Shown here piece after piece: positions 7,755 through 15,336 of a DNA stretch of 43,246 bases. Numbering within the stretch: the first letter of the stretch is position 1; each line of letters begins with the position of its first letter. Below the pieces are notes generated by a model. The model made no database searches. It was not told where the DNA came from and saw only the letters and a program-made list of their open reading frames with translations. Position numbers and translations under genes: made by a program. The stretch lies in contig DAISGC010000020.1 of assembly GCA_036823255.1 (NCBI GenBank), positions 1 to 43,246 on the forward strand, given 5' to 3'. The stretch comes from UBA4658 sp002405485 (lineage in GTDB: Bacteria; Planctomycetota; Phycisphaerae; Phycisphaerales; UBA1924).

Positions 7755-9347
7755 ATGGATGCTCCCGAGTTGCCGCTTTTCTCCATCGGACGGTTCCTGC
7801 GCGCCCTGGGCGTGCTGATTCTGCTGCTGCTGGCCCCCACCGGCTGCACCATGGTCGGCGACCATCCGCCCGCACCGATGCGCGAGTTTCGCGGGATGTG
7901 GGTCGCCACCGTCGCCAACATCGACTGGCCCAGCAAGCCCGCCTTGCCCCAGGAAGACAACCGACGCGAGATGCACCGCATCCTGGACACCGCATCGCGG
8001 CTGAATCTCAATGCGATCGTCCTCCAGGTCCGCCCTGCGTGCGATGCAATCTACCCGTCCATGCTGGAACCCTGGTCTGAGTTCCTCACCGGCTCGCAGG
8101 GCGCTCCGCCAGCAGAACCCTATGACCCTCTCCGCGAGTGGATCGACGCCGCCCATCAGCGCGGCATCGAGGTGCACGCGTGGTTCAATCCCTATCGCGC
8201 TCGGCACACCGCGGCCAAATCGCCCATCAGCCCGGACCACATCGCCAGCACCCGCCCAGACCTCGTCCGGACCTACGACGGCTACCTCTGGCTCGATCCC
8301 GGTGAACCCGACGCCCGCGAGCACTCGCTCCGCGTCATCATGGACGTCGTGACGCGCTATGACATCGACGGCGTGCACTTCGACGACTATTTCTACCCGT
8401 ATCCCAAGAAGGACCAGCCTTTCCCCGACGACCAGTCATATGCCAAAGCGATCGCCACGCGTCCTGGCATGACGCTCGACGACTGGCGGCGGGACAACAT
8501 CAACCGCTTCGTTCAGGAGGCCCATGCCAGAGTCAAAGCCGAGCGACCGCACGTGCGATTCGGCATCAGCCCCTTCGGCATCTGGCGGCCCAATCACCCC
8601 GAGGGCGTCAAGGGCTTCGACGCGTTCGCCGGCCTGCATGCCGACTCGGCACGGTGGCTGCGTGAAGGCTGGCTGGATTACCTCGCGCCGCAACTGTACT
8701 GGAAGATCGACTCTCCCCAGCCCTACGCCGCACTGCTGAGCTGGTGGCTCTCGCAGGTCTCCACGGATCGTCCGCGGCACGTGTTCGTCGGCAACTACGC
8801 CAGCCGCATCACCGCCAGGCCCGATGACGAAAAGTCCTGGTCGGCGGAAGAACTCCTGAACCAGATCACTCGCACCCGCGAGACTCGCGTTCTTCAGGAC
8901 CAGACCGGGGCACATCCGTCCCATTCGCCCGGCGCAATGGGCAACATCCACTTCAGCGCGGTCGCGATCGTCAACAACCGTCGCGGGCTTGCCGACGCAC
9001 TGGCGCAAGGCCCGTATGCGCAGCCCGCGCTGCCGCCGGAGATGCCCTGGTCCGCCGTCGGCCCCCGACCCCGCTCCCCGGATGTTGCGATCGACACATC
9101 CGGCGCCACTCCGACCATCCGAATGAGCCCCCGCGGAGAGACTCCATCTCGATGGTGTGTGTGGACGCGGTACGGCTCTTCCTGGTCCATGCGCGTGCTC
9201 CCCGGCGACGCTCGGGAACTCTCAGTGCCGCCCGCCGCCCCCGCGGGTCCGCTCACGCGCGTGGCCGTGCAGGCGGTCGACCGCTTCGCCCGCACCGGCC
9301 CGGTCCGGTCACTCGCCCTTCCCGCTCCGACGCCCCCGGCCCAATAG
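7755..9347 (+). CDS. GHL10/DUF187 family glycosyl-hydrolase-like lipoprotein
   Basis: 530 aa. The N-terminus has a hydrophobic helix (FLRALGVLILLLLAPTGC) with a lipobox-like end at Cys32, suggesting a lipid-anchored envelope protein. The catalytic-like part begins REFRGMWVATVANIDWPSKPAL and continues with LNAIVLQVRPACDAIY, GIEVHAWFNPYRA and YDIDGVHFDDYFYPYP, which are the TIM-barrel strands typical of the glycosyl-hydrolase-like GHL10 family (DUF187, as in YngK). The family is thought to act on cell-wall or other polysaccharide; the substrate here is unknown. The last 120 residues are Pro-rich and less conserved. ATG 7755 was chosen for the signal peptide; the open frame upstream lacks one. 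Confidence 0.85.
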   Translation: MDAPELPLFSIGRFLRALGVLILLLLAPTGCTMVGDHPPAPMREFRGMWVATVANIDWPSKPALPQEDNRREMHRILDTASRLNLNAIVLQVRPACDAIYPSMLEPWSEFLTGSQGAPPAEPYDPLREWIDAAHQRGIEVHAWFNPYRARHTAAKSPISPDHIASTRPDLVRTYDGYLWLDPGEPDAREHSLRVIMDVVTRYDIDGVHFDDYFYPYPKKDQPFPDDQSYAKAIATRPGMTLDDWRRDNINRFVQEAHARVKAERPHVRFGISPFGIWRPNHPEGVKGFDAFAGLHADSARWLREGWLDYLAPQLYWKIDSPQPYAALLSWWLSQVSTDRPRHVFVGNYASRITARPDDEKSWSAEELLNQITRTRETRVLQDQTGAHPSHSPGAMGNIHFSAVAIVNNRRGLADALAQGPYAQPALPPEMPWSAVGPRPRSPDVAIDTSGATPTIRMSPRGETPSRWCVWTRYGSSWSMRVLPGDARELSVPPAAPAGPLTRVAVQAVDRFARTGPVRSLALPAPTPPAQ

Positions 9348-9403
9348 ACTCAGGTCCGAGCTCGTTCGTTCCGAGGCGTGCGAGCGGTTGGGATGTTTCC
9401 ACC

Positions 9404-9715
9404 ATGACTCGCATCTGCTACATGGTCGTCGCCACACTGCCCTCAGATGAGGCACGAGATCGCTACGTCTCGTGGCTTGAGGACGGACACGTGGATCAGG
9501 TCATCGCCGGCGGGGCGCATACCGCGATGATCGTCAAGCTTGAACCAGATCCGGCGGGTCGCCCTCGCGTGATGACGCAGTACATCTTCTCGACGCGCGA
9601 GCTCTTCGATCGGTACGTCGCCGAGCACGCGCCGGCGCTCCGCGCCGAGGGGCTTCGGCTGTTCGGGCCGCAGACCGGCGTGAGCATGCACCGCGAAATC
9701 GGGGAGATCGTCTGA
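9404..9715 (+). CDS. DUF4286 family protein
   Basis: 103 aa small cytoplasmic protein. It matches the DUF4286 pattern as I remember it: an N-terminal strand (ICYMVVATL), WLEDGHVDQVIAGGAHTAMIVKL, VMTQYIFSTRELFDRYVAEHAPALRAEGLRLFG. The fold is expected to be a ferredoxin-like alpha/beta dimer; no biochemical role is known to me. ATG 9404 begins 56 nt after the upstream gene in the same direction, so the two may be cotranscribed. The open frame extends upstream into the preceding gene, but only this start gives the family length. Confidence 0.75.
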   Translation: MTRICYMVVATLPSDEARDRYVSWLEDGHVDQVIAGGAHTAMIVKLEPDPAGRPRVMTQYIFSTRELFDRYVAEHAPALRAEGLRLFGPQTGVSMHREIGEIV

Positions 9716-9754
9716 TCAACGCTCTCAGCAGGCACATGACCCGTCGATCGGCCG

Positions 9755-10120
9755 TCAGACGCGCATGGGCTTCCACGGACCGCCGGACGCGACCGACTCC
9801 GGCTCCTGAAAGAACCTGCGGAACAGGGCCTCGGCGCGATCCACGCTCACGTACGGCTCATCAAGCTCGAAGTGCCTGTCGGTGCCGCCGTCCTGCCATT
9901 CGACGATGAGCCCCTCGTCGGGATCGTCGAGCTCGCGGAATGTGGTCTGGATGTAGGTCAGGTCGTCCCTGCGGAGGATGACAAACCCCGTCGAGCACAA
10001 TCCCAGATGACGAACGATGGACTCCACGTCGTCCAGGGTCGGCTGATCCACGACGCCGTCGGTCGGCTCGACGTCGAAATCGGCCCATTCCAGCGTGAGC
10101 GCGTGTTTGACCTTCGCCAT
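9755..10120 (-). CDS. Hypothetical protein downstream of hpnH
   Basis: 121 aa, cytoplasmic, acidic (many Asp and Glu), with no signal or membrane segment. Visible pattern: an N-terminal strand (HALTLEWADFDV), a central CSTGFVILRRDDLTYIQTTF strand pair, and a C-terminal helix (VDRAEALFRRFF). I do not recognise the family; the look is of a small immunity- or stress-type alpha/beta protein. The ATG at 10120 has AAGG 6 nt upstream and lies 13 nt after the hpnH stop, so it is probably the last gene of the DoxX-hpnH transcript. The open frame extends into hpnH and that part is not real. Confidence 0.6.
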   Translation of the reverse strand: MAKVKHALTLEWADFDVEPTDGVVDQPTLDDVESIVRHLGLCSTGFVILRRDDLTYIQTTFRELDDPDEGLIVEWQDGGTDRHFELDEPYVSVDRAEALFRRFFQEPESVASGGPWKPMRV

Positions 10121-10133
10121 GCCGGACCTTGCC

Positions 10134-11300
10134 TCACGCCGCGCCGACGGTCGCGTTGTCACGCTCGGCACCCGCGGCCTGCGGCTTCTTGGTCCCCGCG
10201 CTGATTCCGAGCTGCACGAGCGGGCCGTGCGGCTTGCCGGCCTCCGCCGCGAGCATGCGCTCCGCGTCGGGGTCGCGATAGGCGTTGAACAGCGTGGCCT
10301 TGGCCGTCGCCAGGAATCCGCCAAGGGAGCTGAAGGTGTGGTCGACCGCGGAGGGCTCGTACCCGCAGTGCACCATGCACTGCTGGCAGGCGGTGTTCCC
10401 GCTCTTTCGCCCGTAGCGCTCCCACTCGGTCGTCTCCATGAGCTCCTTGAACGTGTCTACATACCCGTCCTGCAGCAGGTAGCAGGGCTTCTGCCAACCG
10501 AAGATGCAGTACGTCGGAAGGCCCCAGGGCGTGCACTCATAGTCACGCTTGCCCATCAGGAACTCGAGGAACAGCGGCGAGGCATTGAACTGCCAACCGC
10601 TCTTGCGGTTGCTCAGCACCATGCGGAAGAACTCATTGGTCTTGGCCCGCTCCCGCATGAAGGCCTTCTGGTCCGGGGCCTTCGGGTACGCGTACCCCGG
10701 CGAGACCATGCACCCTTCGACCCCAAGCCCCATCATCTCGTCAAAGAACGCACGAACCGAGTTCGGATCCGCACCGTCAAACAGTGTCGTGTTCGTCGTC
10801 ACCCGGAACCCGCGGTCCACCGCGAACTTGATCGCCTCCACCGCCGTCTTGTACGTCCCCTCCCGGCAGACCGCGAAGTCGTGGTGCTCCTCCTGCCCGT
10901 CCATGTGCACGCTGAAGCTCAGGCGGGTGTTCGGCGTGAACACCCCCTCCTCGATTCGCTGCTTCAGAAGCAGCGCGTTGGTGCACACGTACACGAAGCG
11001 CTTCCGCTCGATCAGCCCGCGAACGATCTCCCCGATCTGCGGGTGCAGGCACGGCTCGCCCCCCGGAATCGCCACCACCGGCGTGCCGCACTCCTCGGCG
11101 GCCTTCCAGCACTGCTCGGGCGTGAGCTGACGCTTCAGGATGTGGGCCGGATACTGGATCTTTCCGCACCCAGCACACGCCAGATTGCACCGAAACAGCG
11201 GCTCGAGCTGCATCACCAGCGGATACCGCTTGCGACGCTTGAGCTTCTGCGTGATCACGTACTTCGCGACCGCCCACATCTGGCTGACAGGAACCGACAT
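10134..11300 (-). CDS. hpnH: Adenosyl-hopene transferase HpnH (radical SAM)
   Basis: Radical-SAM enzyme that adds the 5'-deoxyadenosyl group to diploptene, the first side-chain step towards bacteriohopanepolyols. 388 aa. The protein starts MSVPVSQMWAVAKYVITQKL, typical of HpnH, and has the 4Fe-4S motif C38-x3-C42-x2-C45 within LFRCNLACAGCGKIQYPA, then VVAIPGGEPCLHPQI and FSVHMDGQEEHHDF. Extra cysteines near the C-terminus (TACQQCMVHCGYEPS) belong to the family's SPASM-like end. ATG 11300 fits family starts; the frame upstream is spurious. No squalene-hopene cyclase or hpnG is in the window. It is followed by a small gene after 13 nt and preceded by a DoxX gene after 162 nt. Confidence 0.93.
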   Translation of the reverse strand: MSVPVSQMWAVAKYVITQKLKRRKRYPLVMQLEPLFRCNLACAGCGKIQYPAHILKRQLTPEQCWKAAEECGTPVVAIPGGEPCLHPQIGEIVRGLIERKRFVYVCTNALLLKQRIEEGVFTPNTRLSFSVHMDGQEEHHDFAVCREGTYKTAVEAIKFAVDRGFRVTTNTTLFDGADPNSVRAFFDEMMGLGVEGCMVSPGYAYPKAPDQKAFMRERAKTNEFFRMVLSNRKSGWQFNASPLFLEFLMGKRDYECTPWGLPTYCIFGWQKPCYLLQDGYVDTFKELMETTEWERYGRKSGNTACQQCMVHCGYEPSAVDHTFSSLGGFLATAKATLFNAYRDPDAERMLAAEAGKPHGPLVQLGISAGTKKPQAAGAERDNATVGAA

Positions 11301-11462
11301 TCGGCATCCACTCCTGGTCGGTCCGGACGCCCGCGCGCCGGCCGAGGCAATCGGGCGTCTTGACCGTCTCCGCAGCAGCCCGGGCGGGCGGGCGGAATCG
11401 GACTCGGGGGGCATGTTAGCGGGGTCACACCCGCTCGCCAGCGGAAAACTCGACGCCCGCGA

Positions 11463-11942
11463 TCAATGGCCGAAAAGCACGCCTCGGGGATCGCGCACCA
11501 ACCGGAGCACCGTCGCACGCCGAAGCACCAGCACCGCCGCGGCACAGACCAATACCACGATCGCGAGGCCGAAGAGCAGCCCCCCATCGTCCTTCACGCT
11601 GATCCCCAGCGGCCCCAGATGCGCGCCGATCGCCCCGATCATGACTGCAACCGACAAGCCTGCCCCGAGCGTGACCGTTCGCGGGATGAGCAGCAAGGCC
11701 ACGGCGAGCAGCTCGCTCGCCCCCGCCGCCCAGCGACCCCAGGGCTCAACCCCCAGGGTTGAAAAGATGAACCGGGCCTCTTCCGCGCCCGTGAACTTGA
11801 AGAAGAGGGTCTGCGCAAGGATCGCGGCGGCGATGAGTTGCAGAATCCAGGACCCGACCCGCGCCGGCTTTGACAACCCGCACGTGCCGGTCGAACAGAC
11901 ATGAACTCCCGAGCCCCGGGCTGGAGACGATGAACTGGACAT
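11463..11942 (-). CDS. DoxX-like integral membrane protein
   Basis: 159 aa with four predicted membrane helices at about 31-49, 70-87, 91-108 and 121-140. The first helix region SWILQLIAAAILAQTLFFKFTGAEEARFIFSTLGVEPWGRWAAG fits the DoxX/SURF4-like family, whose members are quinone- or redox-linked or of unknown role. The N-terminus has a CSTGTC dithiol-like pair before the first helix, which could bind a metal or form a disulfide. ATG at 11942 has GGAG 7 nt upstream. It is divergent from the ECF sigma gene (191-nt gap) and upstream of hpnH in the same direction; a shared role in membrane lipid handling is only inference. Confidence 0.75.
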   Translation of the reverse strand: MSSSSSPARGSGVHVCSTGTCGLSKPARVGSWILQLIAAAILAQTLFFKFTGAEEARFIFSTLGVEPWGRWAAGASELLAVALLLIPRTVTLGAGLSVAVMIGAIGAHLGPLGISVKDDGGLLFGLAIVVLVCAAAVLVLRRATVLRLVRDPRGVLFGH

Positions 11943-12133
11943 GGAGGCACTCCGGTCGAGGGTCGGATGCTCGTCCGGGGGCGCGCGTTTCGGATTCGAC
12001 GTCGAATGCCCGAACGAAGGCGACGGCATCCGGTACACACGGGGCCGACGATGGTCGTACGCTGTCTGTTCACATGCCCGGCACCATGGGCGGTTGAGGA
12101 TCGGTCAAACCTGCTACTTTTCTCGGACTTGCC

Positions 12134-12817
12134 TTGGCCACCATCACCGACGAACAACTGGTCCAGAACTACCGATCGGGCGATGCCGCGGCGTGCGAGC
12201 AGCTTGTCCGTCGCCACCACGACGATCTGATTCGGTTTCTGGTTCGCCTGACCGGCAATCGGGCGGTGGCGGAGGACGCGTTCCAGGAGACCTTTCTCCA
12301 GGTGCACTTATCGGCCGACACGTTCGACGTCACCCGGCGGTTCAAGCCATGGCTTTTTACGATCGCGGCGAACAAGGCCCGGGACGCGCTACGTAGAAGT
12401 GCGCGTCGACGGACCCTTGACCTGTCCGCCCCGATCGCGGGCGGTGGCGGGGGCTCCGGGACAGGTTCCGGGGGTGGGGGTGGCGGGTCCGATTCCGGGG
12501 CTCGCACCTATGTCGATCTCATGGAGGTGGACGTCCCCCCGCCGGATCAGGCGCTGAGCGACGAGGAACGCAACCGTCAGGTGCAGGAAGCCGTGGATGC
12601 GCTTCCCTGGTCGCTTCGCGAGATCCTTCTGCTGGCCTACTTCCAGCGCATGAGTTACAACCAGATCGCCGACGCCCTGCATATTCCCTTGGGAACGGTG
12701 AAGTCTCGATTGCACTCGGCGGTCGCCGCGTTCGCGAAAAAATACCAATCCCAGCGTCTGTCCTCTCCTGATCAGTCCACTCCGCCAACCGGCTCCGATC
12801 ATCCACCCGCTCTGTAA
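12134..12817 (+). CDS. ECF-family RNA polymerase sigma factor with Gly linker
   Basis: 227 aa. Region 2 covers about 8-92 (AVAEDAFQETFLQVHLSADTF, RRFKPWLFTIAANKARDALRR) and region 4 about 145-205 (ALPWSLREILLLAYFQRMSYNQIADALHIPLGTVKSRLHSAVAAF). Residues 102-119 form a nearly pure Gly/Ser linker between the two domains. The start is TTG at 12134: it yields MATITDEQLVQNY, the expected beginning of region 2.1, and no ATG or GTG fits; no clear ribosome binding site is seen. It is followed 4 nt later by a membrane protein gene, which is likely its regulator or partner. Confidence 0.88.
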   Translation: MATITDEQLVQNYRSGDAAACEQLVRRHHDDLIRFLVRLTGNRAVAEDAFQETFLQVHLSADTFDVTRRFKPWLFTIAANKARDALRRSARRRTLDLSAPIAGGGGGSGTGSGGGGGGSDSGARTYVDLMEVDVPPPDQALSDEERNRQVQEAVDALPWSLREILLLAYFQRMSYNQIADALHIPLGTVKSRLHSAVAAFAKKYQSQRLSSPDQSTPPTGSDHPPAL

Positions 12818-12821
12818 GTCC

Positions 12822-14120
12822 ATGAATCCACGCGAACGTCAAAGCCCGAGTGCCTCCGTTCCGCCGAACCCGGCGGGAGACCGCTCGCCGGAGCACTGGG
12901 GCATCGAGCTCTCATCCGCGGACGCGGCGGCGATCGAGGCTCTCCTGGCACAGGGGCTCGATGCCGAAGCGTGCACGCACGCGCACGGTGAGCGTGCCCG
13001 GCGATGTGCCGAGATTCTGGGACTGCTCGGGTGCGTGCCCGCATCCAAGCTGGATGAGGCCCTGATCGATGCGACCATTCTGAGGGTGGTGCAGGCCCGT
13101 CGGCTGGAGACCGAAGCCCTGGCGCCTGTCGATGATGACGCACTCGAGGCGCTCGTCGAAGCCGGCTTCAATCCCGAGCGGTGTCCCGGCGGGGTGCGTC
13201 GGCGGGCCAGCGAGCACGCCGAACTGCTGAACGCGCTGCACGTGGACGTCTGCCCGGTGAAGCGTGAGACGCTGGTGGGCAGCACGCTGGCGATGGTGCA
13301 ATCGCGCATCGACGTGGAGGACCAGCGGCGATCGCTCGCCGAGCAGCCGCGGTGGCGTCCCTCGATGCGTGTGACGGACCTGGTCTCGGTGGCGGCGTTG
13401 CTGCTGATCACCGGCGTTGTGCTCACGCCGATGGTGGGCGCGATGCGCGGCGTGGCCCAGGCGACCTCCTGCCAGGCCGGTATGTTCGGGGCGATGCGCG
13501 GGTTCGCCGCGTATGCGAGCGACTATCGCGAGCTGCTGCCGATGGCGTCAGAGTCATCGGCGGGGCGATCGTGGTGGAACATCGGCAAGCGCGAGGAATC
13601 GAACTCCGCGAATCTGTTCACGATGGTTCGGGCGAGCTATGCCAAGACGAGTGACCTGGCCTGCCCCGGCAACGCCCGGGCCTGCCGGAGCGAGGATCGG
13701 GCCAAGGCCGACGACTGGTCGAACTCCGACGAGATCTCGTACAGCTATCAGAACCTGTTCGCGACCGAGCGACCGCGGTGGACCCAGCCGACGACCGTCA
13801 TCGTCCTCGCCGATCGCTCGCCGGTCACGGTGCGGGCGATGCGTGGCGAGTGGTTCAATCCGATCGCCAACAGCGACAATCACATGCAGCGCGGGCAGAA
13901 CGTGCTCATGAACGATGGCAGCGTGCAGTGGCTCACGAATCCGGTGGTCTCTCGCGCGGGCGTGAACACGCCGGTGGGCAGTCCGATGGGTGCCGACAAC
14001 ATCTGGCTCCCGCAGGCGCTGGAAGAGGCGATCGCCCGGTTCCAGAGCCCGACCCACGCCCGGCCGCTGAGCGGGACCGAGAGCCCGGCGGGCGCGACGG
14101 ACGTGTTCCTGTCGCCGTGA
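12822..14120 (+). CDS. Membrane partner of ECF sigma with tandem repeat and pilin-like C-terminal signature
   Basis: 432 aa. The N-terminal half holds two copies of a repeat of about 57 residues, at 37-93 and 106-163; each starts with a helix ending in Cys (ALLAQGLDAEAC / ALVEAGFNPERC) and ends with a helix before Val-Gln-Ala/Ser-Arg. A single membrane helix lies at about 185-207. The outer C-terminal part contains H354-x10-D365-G366 within NHMQRGQNVLMNDGSV, close to the H-X9-DG signature of planctomycete DUF1559 pilin-like proteins. The position 4 nt after a sigma gene and the topology suggest an anti-sigma role, with the repeats in the cytoplasm; this is inference. I know no named family with this arrangement. 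Confidence 0.7.
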   Translation: MNPRERQSPSASVPPNPAGDRSPEHWGIELSSADAAAIEALLAQGLDAEACTHAHGERARRCAEILGLLGCVPASKLDEALIDATILRVVQARRLETEALAPVDDDALEALVEAGFNPERCPGGVRRRASEHAELLNALHVDVCPVKRETLVGSTLAMVQSRIDVEDQRRSLAEQPRWRPSMRVTDLVSVAALLLITGVVLTPMVGAMRGVAQATSCQAGMFGAMRGFAAYASDYRELLPMASESSAGRSWWNIGKREESNSANLFTMVRASYAKTSDLACPGNARACRSEDRAKADDWSNSDEISYSYQNLFATERPRWTQPTTVIVLADRSPVTVRAMRGEWFNPIANSDNHMQRGQNVLMNDGSVQWLTNPVVSRAGVNTPVGSPMGADNIWLPQALEEAIARFQSPTHARPLSGTESPAGATDVFLSP

Positions 14121-14324
14121 GCGACGCCCAGCCATGGGGCGACCCGTCCGACCCTGATCTGTCCTGTTTCGAGCCGAAACGCGGAGCGGTCGAGAGCCTC
14201 GATTGCCAGATGGGGTGTGAATGCCTACCCTTCCCTTCCCCCGGCTCCGGGCACGCCTGCGCCCGTCCGGTGCTCTGGGTTTACCCAAGCAGGCGATGTC
14301 TGGACAGAGGCGAGGTTTCGAAGC
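14121..14324 (+). other. Leader region before rpmI
   Basis: 204 nt without a supported gene. The GTG-started frame from 14217 is in phase with rpmI but is not L35-like. A small hairpin GGGTTTACCC lies at 14277-14286 and recurs after rpmI. GAGG is 9 nt before the rpmI start. The infC gene that usually precedes rpmI is absent. Confidence 0.4.
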
Positions 14325-14651
14325 ATGCCCAAGAACAAGAGCCACAAGTCGAGCCTGAAGCGGATCCGGCTCACCAAGACCGGTCTGGTTCGTCATAACC
14401 GTGCGTTCGGCAAGCACTTGCGCTCGCACAAGAGCAGCAAGCGCCTGCGTCGCCTGCGGACCGACAAGATGATGTCCAACCCCGAGGCGAAGCGGCTGGA
14501 GAAGCTGCTGTTCCGTCGCCTGCGTGGACGGGACCAGACCCGAGCGGCCCTGCGTCGCAACCCGAACCCCGCCGAGCGCAAGGCCGCTCAGGCCGAGGCC
14601 CGGGCCGAACGCGCCAAGGCGGGCCTGAAGTACGGCGTGAAGAAGGCCTAG
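14325..14651 (+). CDS. rpmI: 50S ribosomal protein L35, C-terminally extended
   Basis: Large-subunit ribosomal protein. Residues 1-62 match L35: MPKNKSHKSSLKRIRLTKTG, then SHKSSKRLRRLR and the PEAKRLEKLL end. The family is normally about 65 aa; this protein has 108 aa, with a basic helical tail (about 65-108: RRLRGRDQTRAALRR, PAERKAAQAEARAERAKAG) that could lie on rRNA at the subunit surface. ATG 14325 matches family starts. It is followed by rplT after 149 nt, a longer gap than the usual tight rpmI-rplT pair, with a hairpin directly after the stop codon. Confidence 0.92.
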   Translation: MPKNKSHKSSLKRIRLTKTGLVRHNRAFGKHLRSHKSSKRLRRLRTDKMMSNPEAKRLEKLLFRRLRGRDQTRAALRRNPNPAERKAAQAEARAERAKAGLKYGVKKA

Positions 14652-14668
14652 TTCGGGGTTTACCCGAA
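14652..14668 (+). promoter_or_regulatory. Hairpin directly after rpmI
   Basis: TTCGGG pairs with CCCGAA around the loop GTTTA, starting at the base after the stop codon. The inner GGGTTTACCC is identical to 14277-14286 before rpmI. No U-run follows. It could be a ribosomal-protein binding site or partial terminator. Confidence 0.35.
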
Positions 14669-14800
14669 TCCATTGGTCGCTTCCGCATTCTTTTCGCTCT
14701 TCGATTTTCGATTTCGCATCCCCACCCCCCACTTGTCCGCCGGGACCAGAAGACGGCTGAACCGCCGCCCCGAATCGGACGCATTGACGGAGTTTGAATC

Positions 14801-15175
14801 ATGCCTCGAGTTCGCAAAGGCGCCGCCCGCACGCAGGCCCGCAAGCGCATCCTTCGCCGCGCCCGCGGGTATTACGGCTCGGGCCACAAGAGCAAGTACA
14901 AGGCCGAGTTCGCGCTCATTCGGGCGGGCGTGTACCAGTTCCGCGATCGTCGTCGGCTGAAGCGGAACATGCGTCGGCTGTGGATCACCCGCATCACCGC
15001 GGCGTGCCGCATGCGAAACGCCCGTTACAGCCAGTTCATCAACGGGCTGAAGATGTCGGGGATCCTGCTGAACCGCAAGATGCTGAGCGAGCTGGCGATC
15101 ACCGATCCGAAGGTGTTCGACCAGATCTGCGAGATCGCCGTGAAGGCGAGCAAGGCGCAGCCGGCGAAGGCGTGA
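14801..15175 (+). CDS. rplT: 50S ribosomal protein L20
   Basis: Essential early-assembly protein of the large subunit that in many bacteria also represses its own operon. 124 aa with a full family match: MPRVRKGAARTQARKRIL, ARGYYGSGHKSKYKAEF, RRRLKRNMRRLWITRI, and YSQFINGLKMSGILLNRKMLSELA. ATG 14801. An AT-rich patch (TTTTCGCTCTTCGATTTTCG) lies about 100 nt upstream and might hold an internal promoter. The transcript probably ends at the bidirectional terminator at 15247. Confidence 0.97.
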   Translation: MPRVRKGAARTQARKRILRRARGYYGSGHKSKYKAEFALIRAGVYQFRDRRRLKRNMRRLWITRITAACRMRNARYSQFINGLKMSGILLNRKMLSELAITDPKVFDQICEIAVKASKAQPAKA

Positions 15176-15246
15176 ACTGGCGTTGTTCGTGCGCTGAGGC
15201 TTATTCGCAGCGACGTTGAACAAAGAGCCCGGATCTGAAACAAGAC

Positions 15247-15277
15247 ACAAGGGCCGGCGAGTTTCGTCGGCCCTTGT
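15247..15277. terminator. Bidirectional intrinsic terminator between rplT and the LEPR-motif gene
   Basis: ACAAGGGCCG pairs perfectly with CGGCCCTTGT, and the inner GCGA/TCGT adds four more pairs (one G-U) around a 3-nt loop. Both sides are T-rich when read outward (TTGTTCATTGGTT to the right; GTCTTGTTTCAG on the other strand), which suits its place between convergent genes. Confidence 0.75.
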
Positions 15278-15336
15278 TCATTGGTTCGCACGCGCTGTGC
15301 GGCTCGGCGAAGACGTTCTGAGCCGCAGAGACGGGA

